Of a stretch of DNA of 64,000 nucleotides, positions 7,360-15,226 are shown piece after piece; the stretch's first letter is position 1, and each line of letters opens with the position of its first letter. Under the pieces are notes generated by a model. The model did not search any database, was not told where the DNA came from, and saw only the letters and a list, made by a program, of their open reading frames with translations. The stretch covers positions 124,001 through 188,000 of the forward strand of contig NZ_JAFEMW010000006.1 in assembly GCF_016892625.1 (NCBI RefSeq), read 5' to 3'. The position numbers and the translations under genes are program-made. The stretch comes from Brevibacterium sp. RIT 803 (lineage in GTDB: Bacteria > Actinomycetota > Actinomycetes > Actinomycetales > Brevibacteriaceae).

Positions 7360-8261
7360 TGTCACGCTATTCCTTCCTCTTCAGCGCACGGTGGCTGAAA
7401 TACATCGCCATGACCGTCATCATCGTCATCGCCTGCATCTTCCTGGCACTGTGGCAGAAAGACCGACAGGATCAACGGCAGCACGAGATCGCTACGATCA
7501 ACGCGAACTATTCGTCAGCACCGGTCGACATCACGAGCATCCTGGATTCCACCTCGGCGAACCTCGATGAGTCCGATGAATGGCGACAGGTGTCGCTGAC
7601 CGGACACTTCCGGACGTCCGATACCGTCTTTGCGCGCAACCGCACGGTCAATGACAAGGTCGGCTACTACGTCGTCGTTCCGTTCGAACTCACCTCCGGA
7701 GACACGATCGCAATCGTCAGGGGATGGATCGCGGAACCCGATCAGGTCCCGCCGACGCCCACCGGGGAGCAGACCATCGCTGCCCGTCTCCAACCGGCCC
7801 AGGACGGCTCCGAGGACAATAATCCGGATGGGTTGATCAAGGCCATCGATCCCGCCCGGATCCCCGGTATGGACTCGGCATACGAAAACGTCTACGCGGA
7901 GATCGTCCACACCGGCGGCGGCCTGCCCGGCGAATCTGGGCTGACGCCTCTGCCTGCACCGGATCTCGACCCGGGCAACCACCTGTCCTACATGCTTCAG
8001 TGGTTCACCTTCGGCATCATGATCATCATCGCCGTGTCGATCTCTGCCAGACGAGAACGCAGAGCCGACGCCGAGGCGGCTGAGAGATCCACCGGCGACG
8101 TCGAATACGTCGTGGTGGACAAGGAAGCGCTGGGAGCGGGAGCGAAGATCTCCCAGCCGGGCAACCGCTATGGCCGCAACCGGTTGAGATCACCGGGCGT
8201 GCACGGCCGTGACGAGGCCGAAGAGGACGAATTCATCGAGGACCGGTTCAGGCACTCCTGA
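7359..8261 (+). CDS. SURF1 family cytochrome c oxidase assembly protein
   Basis: A 300-residue SURF1/Shy1 family protein that helps heme insertion or assembly of the aa3-type cytochrome oxidase. It has the family plan of one N-terminal transmembrane helix ending in ALWQKDRQ, an extracytoplasmic domain containing the conserved VRGWI, and a second helix preceded by NHLSYMLQWFTFG (SURF1 proteins carry a similar H-Y-LQWF). About 70 extra cytoplasmic residues, charged and probably disordered, follow helix 2. I chose the ATG at 7359, which overlaps the previous stop (TGATG); a TTG at 7356 is possible. The upstream GGAGGA at 7343 is the likely ribosome site. The ctaA and ctaB genes in this window act in the same pathway. 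Confidence 0.88.
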   Translation: MSRYSFLFSARWLKYIAMTVIIVIACIFLALWQKDRQDQRQHEIATINANYSSAPVDITSILDSTSANLDESDEWRQVSLTGHFRTSDTVFARNRTVNDKVGYYVVVPFELTSGDTIAIVRGWIAEPDQVPPTPTGEQTIAARLQPAQDGSEDNNPDGLIKAIDPARIPGMDSAYENVYAEIVHTGGGLPGESGLTPLPAPDLDPGNHLSYMLQWFTFGIMIIIAVSISARRERRADAEAAERSTGDVEYVVVDKEALGAGAKISQPGNRYGRNRLRSPGVHGRDEAEEDEFIEDRFRHS

Positions 8262-8267
8262 ACCGGT
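8242..8267. terminator. Perfect hairpin overlapping the SURF1 stop codon
   Basis: ACCGGTTCAGG and CCTGAACCGGT form a perfect 11-bp stem with a four-base loop. The stop codon TGA (8259-8261) is inside the right arm, so the last codons of SURF1 and its terminator are the same sequence. The region is convergent with the ABC-F gene and can act in both directions. Confidence 0.75.
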
Positions 8268-8300
8268 CGTCGATGGGACCACCGGCGAAGAGGTCAAGCC

Positions 8301-9899
8301 TCAGGCCAGTGTGACGAGATCCAGGTAGGTGTCGTTCCACAGGTCCTCGTCGCCGTCGGGCAGCAGCAGCACACGGTCGGGGTCGAGCGCGGAGACGGCT
8401 CCCTCATCGTGGGTGACGAGGATGATGGCGCCCTCATACCGGCGGATGGCTGAGAGGATCTCCTCACGAGAGGCCGGATCGAGGTTGTTCGTCGGCTCAT
8501 CGAGGAGGAGGACGTTAGCGCTGGAGACCACGAGTGTGGCCAGCGCCAGACGGGTCTTCTCACCACCGGAGAGCACCTTCGAAGGCTTGTGCACGTCATC
8601 GCCGGAGAACAGGAAGGAACCGAGCACATTGCGCACCGCGGTGTCATCGAGGTGCGGGGAGTTGCGCTTCATGTTCTCCAACACGCTGCGATCGAGATCG
8701 AGCGTCTCGTGCTCCTGAGCGTAGTAGCCGAGCTTGAGGCCGAAGCCCGGGACGACCTCACCCGAGTCCGGCTCGTCGAGACCGGCCAGCAGGCGCAGCA
8801 ACGTTGTCTTGCCGGCACCGTTGTAGCCGAGGATGACCACTCGTGAGCCCTTGTCGATGGCCAGGTCGACGCCGGTGAAGACCTCTGTCGAACCGAAGCT
8901 GCGAGAGAGTCCCTCAGCCGTCAGCGGCACCCGTCCGCAGTCTGCAGGGGCCGGGAACCGCAGGTTCGCGACCTTCTCGGAGCTGCGTTCGGCATCGAGT
9001 CCCGACAGTAGGCGTTCGGCACGTTTGGCCATCTGCTGGGCGGCCACGGTCTTCGTCGCCTTCGCCATCATCTTGTTCGCCTGGGCGTTCAGTGCAGAGG
9101 CCTTCTTCTCGGCATTGGCACGCTCGCGACGGCGACGGCGCTCATCATCTTCGCGCTGCTTGAGGTAGAGACGGTAGCCCATCGAATAGATGTCGATGGT
9201 CTGGCGGGTCGCATCGAGGAAGAACACCTTGTTGACGACTTCGTCAATGAGGTCGAGGTCGTGACTGATGATGATGAGTCCGCCGGAGTAGCCCTTGAGA
9301 TAGTCGCGCAGCCACAGCACGGATTCTGCGTCCAGGTGGTTCGTCGGCTCATCGAGGATCATTGTGTCCGGGGCTGAGAAGAGGATCCGGGCAAGCTCGA
9401 CGCGGCGCCTCTGACCGCCCGAGAGGGTGCCGATCTCCTGGTTGATGAGATCTTCGTCGAGACCCAGGTTCGCTGCGATCGCATAGGCTTCAGACTCCGC
9501 TGAGTAACCGCCTGCGGCCATGAATTCGGCTTCGATGCGCGGGTAGCGCTCGATGGCCTTCATCGAGACGTTCTCATCAGGCGAGGCCATCTGGTGTTCT
9601 GCCTTGCGCAGACGCTTGACGAGGACGTCGAGCTCGCGGGCGGAGAGGATGCGTTCCATGCCGGTGGCGGTTGGGTCGCCGCTGCGCGGATCCTGAGGCA
9701 GGTATCCCACCGACCCGGACACGGACACACTGCCCTTCGAGGCACTGTGTCCACCCATGATCACCTTCGTCAGGGTGGTCTTGCCTGCCCCGTTGCGTCC
9801 GACAAGGCCGACACGGTCACCCTTGTCCACGCGGAAGGAGACCTCGGACATCAGCGTACGGGCGCCGACGGTGACTTCGAGGTCGGATGCCTGAATCAT
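8301..9899 (-). CDS. ABC-F family ATPase (ribosome-associated type)
   Basis: A 532-residue soluble protein with two ABC ATPase domains and no membrane segments, the ABC-F plan. Domain 1 has GRNGAGKTT (about 34-42), LSGGQRRRVELARIL and MILDEPTNHLD; domain 2 has GYNGAGKTT, LSGGEKTRLALA and LLLDEPTNNLD. Between them, near residues 245-315, is the charged interdomain linker with a run of arginines followed by an Ala/Lys-rich coiled-coil segment. ABC-F proteins bind the ribosome E-site and modulate translation or protect against antibiotics; the housekeeping or resistance role cannot be told from this sequence. Its ATG overlaps the rnhA stop (ATGA), so it is translated together with rnhA. Confidence 0.9.
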   Translation of the reverse strand: MIQASDLEVTVGARTLMSEVSFRVDKGDRVGLVGRNGAGKTTLTKVIMGGHSASKGSVSVSGSVGYLPQDPRSGDPTATGMERILSARELDVLVKRLRKAEHQMASPDENVSMKAIERYPRIEAEFMAAGGYSAESEAYAIAANLGLDEDLINQEIGTLSGGQRRRVELARILFSAPDTMILDEPTNHLDAESVLWLRDYLKGYSGGLIIISHDLDLIDEVVNKVFFLDATRQTIDIYSMGYRLYLKQREDDERRRRRERANAEKKASALNAQANKMMAKATKTVAAQQMAKRAERLLSGLDAERSSEKVANLRFPAPADCGRVPLTAEGLSRSFGSTEVFTGVDLAIDKGSRVVILGYNGAGKTTLLRLLAGLDEPDSGEVVPGFGLKLGYYAQEHETLDLDRSVLENMKRNSPHLDDTAVRNVLGSFLFSGDDVHKPSKVLSGGEKTRLALATLVVSSANVLLLDEPTNNLDPASREEILSAIRRYEGAIILVTHDEGAVSALDPDRVLLLPDGDEDLWNDTYLDLVTLA

Positions 9900-10600
9900 T
9901 CATTCTCCAAACTGCGACCGATGATGTCGGCCAAGAATTCTTGCGGGTGGATTCCCTGAGCCTGTGCCCGGGAGACGAGTTCGTCTGCGATGTGCGTGGG
10001 CACTCGACAGGACACGAGCGTGGTGGTCCCGCCTCCCTGCGCCTCAACGGCCACCGGAGCCTCGACGCCGACAGGAGCTTCCTCAGCGACCGGTGCGTCT
10101 GCAGCTGAGGCCGCCGTGATCGACTGGGACGTCCCCGCGGGGACGTATCCGGGTCCGGCTGGAACCGTCGTGCCCTTCTGATACGCCGTGGCGGCTGCCC
10201 GTGCACGGTCGTCTGCCGCCTCGTTCATTGCGTGGTTGCTATGACCCTTGACCCATTCGAATTCGACCTCGCGGCCCTTCAGCGCGGAATCGAGCTGTTC
10301 GAGGAGATCTTTGTTGAGGACATCCTTGCCGTCAGCCTTCTTCCATCCTTTGCGCTTCCAGCCGGACATCCACTTCGTCAGTGCGTTGATGACGTATTTG
10401 GAGTCGCAGAAGACCTTGAGATCCTCCTCGGCTTCCGCTGTCGAGTTCAGCAGGTCGAGGACGGCCATGAGTTCGCCGCGGTTATTCGTCGATTCCTTCC
10501 AGCCCCCGGCGTGCCAGCAGTCATCGTTGACGTACCAGGCCCAGCCGGCGGGTCCGGGGTTGCCGAGGGCTGACCCGTCTGCGGCCGCGATGATCGTCAA
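9896..10600 (-). CDS. rnhA: Ribonuclease HI with C-terminal ribbon-helix-helix-like extension
   Basis: A 234-residue protein. Residues 1-140 are ribonuclease HI, which cuts the RNA strand of RNA-DNA hybrids: acidic residues D8 (ADGSALGNPGPAGW), E43 (NNRGELMA), D66 (FCDSKYV) and D130 (EAADDRA), plus the GWKKADGKDVLN basic handle and VKGHSNHAMNE. After an Ala/Val/Pro-rich linker (about 142-192) comes LVSCRVPTHIADELVSRA then HPQEFLADIIGRSLE, a strand-helix-helix pattern like ribbon-helix-helix DNA-binding domains. A typical RNase HI is about 150 residues, so this tail is an addition. The start is a TTG at 10600 with AGGAG five bases upstream. It is coupled to the ABC-F gene. Confidence 0.85.
   Translation of the reverse strand: MTIIAAADGSALGNPGPAGWAWYVNDDCWHAGGWKESTNNRGELMAVLDLLNSTAEAEEDLKVFCDSKYVINALTKWMSGWKRKGWKKADGKDVLNKDLLEQLDSALKGREVEFEWVKGHSNHAMNEAADDRARAAATAYQKGTTVPAGPGYVPAGTSQSITAASAADAPVAEEAPVGVEAPVAVEAQGGGTTTLVSCRVPTHIADELVSRAQAQGIHPQEFLADIIGRSLENE
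10128..10146. repeat. GC-rich palindrome inside rnhA, duplicated downstream of the suf operon
   Basis: GACGTCCCCGCGGGGACGT lies within the linker-coding part of rnhA (codons 152-158). The same 19 bases recur at 10784-10802 as part of a longer palindrome. Identity over this length between a coding and a non-coding site 650 bases apart is unlikely by chance. Confidence 0.7.
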
Positions 10601-10728
10601 TGGTTCTCCTAGGAAAGTCGGTCTTCATTCTTTCATGCCGAGCCTGGTCCCCTGCATTCAGGGCAGGTGATCTCGGCAACCTCCGCCGGCCCGGCCGATG
10701 ATCCACAGCTGCGACCCGATCATGAACA

Positions 10729-10772
10729 TCGCCGAGGTGGGGGCACCGGAATCAGCGCTCCCACCTCGGCGA
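10729..10772 (-). terminator. Hairpin downstream of the suf operon
   Basis: TCGCCGAGGTGGG and CCCACCTCGGCGA form a perfect 13-bp inverted repeat around an 18-base loop. It starts 45 bases beyond the stop of the last suf gene and is the likely operon terminator; it lies in the 217-base spacer (10601-10817) between that operon and rnhA. Confidence 0.6.
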
Positions 10773-10782
10773 GGTGAAGGTT

Positions 10783-10804
10783 CGACGTCCCCGCGGGGAC
10801 GTCG
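10783..10804. repeat. Perfect 22-bp palindrome, second copy of the rnhA palindrome
   Basis: A self-complementary 22-base sequence with core GACGTCCCCGCGGGGACGTC, 13 bases beyond the stop of the last suf gene. It shares 19 bases with the palindrome in rnhA at 10128. It may add to termination of the suf transcript or be a mobile or recombination-associated palindrome. Confidence 0.7.
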
Positions 10805-10817
10805 GCAGTATCAGAAC

Positions 10818-11153
10818 TCAGATGTTGAACCCGAGGGCACGCATCTGTTCACGACCGTCGTCGGTAATCTTCTCTGGACCCCATGGCGGCATCCAGACCC
10901 AGTTGATCCGGTATGCCGGCACGATGCCTTCGAGGCACTGAGCGGTCTGGTCTTCGATGACATCCGTCAGCGGGCAGGCCGCAGACGTCAGGGTCATCTC
11001 GACGACGGCGGTGCCGTCGTCTTCGACGGAGAGTCCGTAGACGAGTCCGAGATCGACGATGTTGACGCCGAGCTCCGGGTCGACGACATCCATCATCGCT
11101 TCGCGGACCTCGTCGATGCTGGCGTTCTGCGGTGCGTCTATCACTTCGGGCAT
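10818..11153 (-). CDS. sufT: SufT/DUF59 family Fe-S cluster assembly factor
   Basis: A 111-residue MIP18/DUF59 protein, the group that helps mature Fe-S proteins and forms the last gene of actinobacterial suf operons. It contains DVVDPELGVNIVDLGLVYG and the conserved Cys in LTSAACPLTDVIEDQ, and ends with the usual VWMPPWGPEKITDDGREQM block. The start ATG at 11153 has AGGAG six bases upstream, within the 3' end of sufU; the two genes are two bases apart. It is the promoter-distal gene of sufR-B-D-Rieske-C-S-U-T, followed by the hairpin at 10729. Confidence 0.9.
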   Translation of the reverse strand: MPEVIDAPQNASIDEVREAMMDVVDPELGVNIVDLGLVYGLSVEDDGTAVVEMTLTSAACPLTDVIEDQTAQCLEGIVPAYRINWVWMPPWGPEKITDDGREQMRALGFNI

Positions 11154-11155
11154 TC

Positions 11156-11623
11156 TTACTCCTTCAGAGACGTTTGGGCTTGGTTGAGTGCGTCCTTGAA
11201 CGCGACCCAGGACAGGAGCGCGCACTTGATCCTGGCGGGGAACTTCGACACTCCGCTGAACGCCGCAGCGTCGCCGAGTATTTCCTCATCTCCCACAATT
11301 GTCCCACGAGAGTGCATCAGCTCGTGGAACTTCGCTTCGATGTCGAGCATGCCCTCCACGCTGTTCTCCGAAGCGAGCTCAGAGAGGACTGAGGCCGAGG
11401 CCATCGAGATCGAGCACCCGTCGCCGGACCAACGCACGGCGATTGCGCCGTCATCGCTGATCTCGGCCTCGAGTTCGATCTCGTCTCCGCACGTGGGATT
11501 GATCTGGTGCGAGGAGCCGTGAGGTCCCGCTGCCCCCTCGCGCAGCAGAGCCGCGTTGCCGATCCGCGACCGGGAGTGGTCGAGGATGACCTGTTGGTAG
11601 AGCTGTTGCATCTGCGTGCTCAT
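11156..11623 (-). CDS. sufU: SufU zinc-dependent sulfurtransferase
   Basis: A 155-residue IscU-like protein of the SufU type, which accepts persulfide sulfur from SufS and passes it to the SufBCD scaffold. The zinc and sulfur ligands are visible: C45 and D47 in NPTCGD, C70 in GDGCSIS and C134 in RIKCALLSW. The 20-odd residue insertion between the second and third cysteine regions is typical of SufU rather than IscU. It starts at an ATG with GAGGAT upstream, ten bases after sufS, and runs directly into sufT. Confidence 0.93.
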   Translation of the reverse strand: MSTQMQQLYQQVILDHSRSRIGNAALLREGAAGPHGSSHQINPTCGDEIELEAEISDDGAIAVRWSGDGCSISMASASVLSELASENSVEGMLDIEAKFHELMHSRGTIVGDEEILGDAAAFSGVSKFPARIKCALLSWVAFKDALNQAQTSLKE

Positions 11624-11633
11624 AACACGATCC

Positions 11634-12884
11634 TCACTGAACTCCGAAGAAGGGGCGGACCTCGGCCAGAGCGGCTAGGAACTGTTCGCAGTCCTCGGTG
11701 TTGTTGTACAGATAGGTGCTCGCCCGCGTCGTGGCGGTGACGCCGAAGCGCCGGTGCAGCGGCTGAGCGCAATGGTGGCCGACACGGACCGCAACTCCCT
11801 GGGAGTCGAGGTACTGTCCCACGTCGTGGGCGTGGACGCCGTCGACATCGAAGGCCACGGTTCCGATCCGATTGTCGGCGGCGCCGAGCACGGTGATACC
11901 GGGAATCTTCGCGATGCCGTCGAGGAGGACTCCGGCGAGCTCTCGCTCATGGTCGAAGATCTTCTCCAGGCCCACCTCGGCGAGGTAGTTGACCGCTGTG
12001 GTGAACGCGGCGACCTCGGCCACGGGCTGTGTTCCGGCCTCGAACCGCTGGGGTGCGTCCATGAACGCCGAGTCCTCCATGGTCACCGTGGTGATCATGG
12101 ATCCGCCGGTCAAGACCGGGGGCAGCGAGTTCAGCAGGTCCGTCTTCCCCCAGAGAGTACCGAGGCCGGTGGGCCCCAGCGCCTTGTGAGCGGAGAACGC
12201 CGCGAAGTCGACATCGAGGTCGACGAAGTTCACGGGCATGTGCGGGACCGATTGGCAGGCGTCGAGGACAACGAGCGCACCCACCTGCCGGGCCCGAGCG
12301 ACGAGTGTGTCGACCGGGTTGATGGTCCCGAGCACATTCGAGACATGGGTGAAGGCGAAGACCTTGGTCGTCTCGTCGACGATGGATTCCAGATCGCTGA
12401 GATCCAGTTCTCCGGCGTCCGTGACCGGCAGCCAACGGAGTTGAGCACCTGTGGACTGGGCCAGCTGCTGCCAGGGGACGAGGTTCGCGTGGTGTTCCAT
12501 CTCGGTGACGACGATGGAATCGGCGGGTCCGAGACTAAAACACTGAGCCGCCTCTCCCCCGAAGCCATGGCTGGCTCGGTCGATGCCCAATGCGACCACG
12601 TTGAGTGCCTCGGTGGCGTTCTTCGTCCAGACCACCTGTTCTGGTGCTCCGCCGACGAGGTCTGCCACTGCCTCACGGCCTGCTTCGAACGCGTCGGTGG
12701 CCATCACCGCAAGAGAGTGTGCTCCACGGTGGACGGCGGCATTGCGCTGCGAGTAGTACTCGGTGAATGTGTCGATGACGCACTGCGGCTTCTGGGAAGT
12801 CGCGCCAGAGTCGAGATAGCTCAGAGACGACTCCCCGACCCTGGTGTCCAGGATCGGGAAGTCGTTCCGCAGGCGGGAGAACAT
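11634..12884 (-). CDS. sufS: SufS cysteine desulfurase
   Basis: A 416-residue PLP-dependent group II cysteine desulfurase that takes sulfur from cysteine for cluster assembly. The PLP lysine is K234 in FSAHKALGPTG, and the persulfide-forming cysteine is C372 in RVGHHCAQPLHRRFG. The N-terminal YLDSGATSQKP block and TEMEHHANLVPW confirm the family. The ATG overlaps the last base of the sufC stop (TGATG), so it is translated right after SufC. Its partner in sulfur transfer is the adjacent SufU. Confidence 0.95.
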   Translation of the reverse strand: MFSRLRNDFPILDTRVGESSLSYLDSGATSQKPQCVIDTFTEYYSQRNAAVHRGAHSLAVMATDAFEAGREAVADLVGGAPEQVVWTKNATEALNVVALGIDRASHGFGGEAAQCFSLGPADSIVVTEMEHHANLVPWQQLAQSTGAQLRWLPVTDAGELDLSDLESIVDETTKVFAFTHVSNVLGTINPVDTLVARARQVGALVVLDACQSVPHMPVNFVDLDVDFAAFSAHKALGPTGLGTLWGKTDLLNSLPPVLTGGSMITTVTMEDSAFMDAPQRFEAGTQPVAEVAAFTTAVNYLAEVGLEKIFDHERELAGVLLDGIAKIPGITVLGAADNRIGTVAFDVDGVHAHDVGQYLDSQGVAVRVGHHCAQPLHRRFGVTATTRASTYLYNNTEDCEQFLAALAEVRPFFGVQ

Positions 12885-13642
12885 CAGGCCGAGGCCTGCA
12901 GGAAGCGGTCGTAGCCCTCGTTCTCGAGGCGCTCGGCCAGCTCGGGTCCGCCCTCTTCAGCAACCTTGCCCTTGATGATCACGTGCACGTGGTCGGGCTT
13001 GATGTAGCTGAGGATGCGGGTGTAGTGCGTGATGAGCAGGACACCGACATCGGTCGACTCGCGCACCCGGTTGATGCCCTCGGACACGATGCGCAGCGCA
13101 TCGACGTCAAGGCCGGAGTCGGTCTCATCGAGGACGGAGAACTTGGGCTTGAGCATCTCCATCTGCAGGATCTCGTGGCGCTTCTTCTCGCCGCCGGAGA
13201 ATCCTTCGTTGACGTTGCGGCTGGCGAACTCAGGATCCACACGGAGGTTCTCCATCGCGGACTTGAGGTCCTTGGTCCAGTTGCGCAGCTTCGGTGCTTC
13301 ACCGTCGATGGCGGTCTTGGCCGAACGCAGGAAGTTCGTCACGGTCACGCCGGGAACCTCGACGGGGTACTGCATGGCCAGGAACAGACCGGCCTTGGCG
13401 CGCTCGTCGACGGACATCTCCAGGACGTCCTCGCCGTCGAGGGTGACAGAGCCCGAGGTCACCTGGTACTTCGGGTGACCGGCAAGGGAGTAGGCCAGAG
13501 TGGACTTGCCCGAGCCGTTGGGCCCCATGATCGCGTGGGTCTCGTTGGAGTTGATCTCCAAGTTGATGCCGTTGAGGATCGGCTTGGGACCGGTTTCGGT
13601 GTTGACGCTGACGTGCAGGTCAGTGATTTTCAGAGTGGACAT
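12884..13642 (-). CDS. sufC: SufC Fe-S assembly ATPase
   Basis: A 252-residue ABC-type ATPase that works in the soluble SufB2C2D scaffold. Walker A is GPNGSGKST (40-48), the signature is FSGGEKKRHEILQM, and the Walker B region reads FSVLDETDSGLD, the DETDSGLD form that distinguishes SufC from transporter ATPases. The start ATG at 13642 has AGGA six bases upstream; an in-frame ATG 15 bases earlier lacks that spacing. The gene is separated from the Rieske gene by 50 bases and overlaps sufS by one base. Confidence 0.95.
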   Translation of the reverse strand: MSTLKITDLHVSVNTETGPKPILNGINLEINSNETHAIMGPNGSGKSTLAYSLAGHPKYQVTSGSVTLDGEDVLEMSVDERAKAGLFLAMQYPVEVPGVTVTNFLRSAKTAIDGEAPKLRNWTKDLKSAMENLRVDPEFASRNVNEGFSGGEKKRHEILQMEMLKPKFSVLDETDSGLDVDALRIVSEGINRVRESTDVGVLLITHYTRILSYIKPDHVHVIIKGKVAEEGGPELAERLENEGYDRFLQASA

Positions 13643-13692
13643 GTCAATCCTTTTCAATTCAGGTAAGCGTGGTGATCAGTTGAGCGTGCTGG

Positions 13693-14016
13693 TCAATTGA
13701 CCACTGTGCTCGGGTCAAGCAGGATGCGGCCGGCGATCTCCTTGCAGTCATAGACTGAGACGGGTTCGAAGGCCGGTGGGCTCAGTGGGCGGCCGGTCTT
13801 GAGGTCGAACTGGGAGCCGTGCAGCCAGCATTCGATGGCGCAGCCCTCCACTTCGCCCTCGGCCAGCGATACCTCGCCGTGAGTGCAGAGATCGTCGATG
13901 GCATGGATTGTGCCGTCGGAGTCGCGGGCGATGCAGATCTCGTGGTTGTCCACTTCGATCCTCATCGTCGCGCCCGCGGCCACCTCGTCGGCAGCCGCAA
14001 CGTCGATCATGGTCAC
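13693..14016 (-). CDS. Rieske-type [2Fe-2S] ferredoxin of the suf operon
   Basis: A 107-residue bacterial Rieske ferredoxin. The two ligand boxes are CTHG (C44, H46) and CWLHG (C63, H66), the arrangement of soluble non-heme Rieske proteins. It has no membrane anchor. Such a protein between sufD and sufC is usual in actinobacterial suf operons, where it may donate electrons during cluster assembly; that role is inferred from position. The start is a GTG at 14016 that overlaps the sufD stop (GTGA); an ATG two codons later is an alternative. Confidence 0.92.
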   Translation of the reverse strand: MTMIDVAAADEVAAGATMRIEVDNHEICIARDSDGTIHAIDDLCTHGEVSLAEGEVEGCAIECWLHGSQFDLKTGRPLSPPAFEPVSVYDCKEIAGRILLDPSTVVN

Positions 14017-15188
14017 AGAACGCTCCGGGAGAGTTCTTCCTCGATTCGTTCGTTGAGGACCTCTTCGATCTCAGGCACCTGGATCTTCTGGATCACTTCG
14101 TTGAAGAATCCGCGGACCACGAGCTGACGGGCAACATCCTCGGGAATGCCGCGGCTCATCAGGTAGAAGAGGTGCTCCTCGTCGAAGCGTCCGGTCGACG
14201 AAGCGTGGCCGGCGCCGGCGATGTCGCCGGTCTCGATCTCGAGGTTCGGCACCGAGTCCGCCCTGGCTCCATCGGAGAGGATGAGGTTGCGGTTGAGCTC
14301 GTAGGTGTCGATGTCGAGTGCCTCGGGGCGGATGAGCACATCGCCGATCCAGACGCTGCGTGCGTCCTTGCCTTGGAGAGCGCCCTTGTAGTGGACGTTC
14401 GAGGTGGCCTTCGGCGTGTTGTGGTCGACGTAGGTGCGGTGTTCGAAGTGCTGGCCGGCATCGGCGAAGTAGAGTCCGAGCAGTTCGGCCTCTCCCCCGG
14501 CTGCCGAGTAGCGCACGTTCGTGTTCAGGCGCACGATGTCTCCGCCGAGGCTGATGACAATGTGCTTGAATTTCGCGTCCTTGCCCACGATCGCGTCGTG
14601 CTGGCCCAGGTGCTGCGTCTCGTCGTCCCAGAGCTGCAGGGACACGAAGGTCACATTCGCGCCATCACCGATGACGAGGGACACGAGCTCGGAGTGCCGA
14701 GCGAGTCCTTCGTGCTCGATGACGATGGTCGCCTTGGCATTCGCTCCGACGGAGACGACGACATGCCCATGGGAGACGTCGTTGCCGGTGCCGTCGGCGT
14801 GGATGATCACGGCGCCGTCGATCTCGGTTCCCGCGGGAACCGAGTAGTGGGTGACGGTGGCGGCACGGTTGGCTGCCACGGCGGCGGCCCGATCCTCGGG
14901 TTCGAGGATGCCCAGTTCCTGCGCGGCCTCGAGCGAGATCTCCTCCACGGAGATGCCTTCAGGCAGGTCGCCGGACGTGGTCAGCTTCGTTTCGGAGGCA
15001 GCGTCGGTGAAGAAATCGCTGAGCTTGCGCACCGGCGAGAACCGCCACTCCTCTTCGCGTCCGTTCGGGACGGCGAAGTCGGAGACGTCGAAGCTGCGTG
15101 TGCGAGCGTCCCGCTTGGAATCGGGGACTTGGACGTCGGCGCCATGAGAGTGCTCATCGAGGCCCAACGGATTGGTGGTATCAGTCAC
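14013..15188 (-). CDS. sufD: SufD Fe-S cluster scaffold protein
   Basis: A 391-residue member of the SufB/SufD family with the right-handed beta-helix core (the repeated short strands from residue 100 to 300) and the C-terminal helical module [21 protein letters not shown] shared with SufB. SufD pairs with SufB to form the scaffold on which clusters are built. The start is a GTG at 15188 with AGGAGT upstream. It lies 38 bases after sufB and overlaps the Rieske gene by four bases. Confidence 0.94.
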   Translation of the reverse strand: MTDTTNPLGLDEHSHGADVQVPDSKRDARTRSFDVSDFAVPNGREEEWRFSPVRKLSDFFTDAASETKLTTSGDLPEGISVEEISLEAAQELGILEPEDRAAAVAANRAATVTHYSVPAGTEIDGAVIIHADGTGNDVSHGHVVVSVGANAKATIVIEHEGLARHSELVSLVIGDGANVTFVSLQLWDDETQHLGQHDAIVGKDAKFKHIVISLGGDIVRLNTNVRYSAAGGEAELLGLYFADAGQHFEHRTYVDHNTPKATSNVHYKGALQGKDARSVWIGDVLIRPEALDIDTYELNRNLILSDGARADSVPNLEIETGDIAGAGHASSTGRFDEEHLFYLMSRGIPEDVARQLVVRGFFNEVIQKIQVPEIEEVLNERIEEELSRSVL

Positions 15189-15226
15189 TTAGAAAACTCC
15201 TTGTCGTGGTCGGTGGTGGGCGCAGA

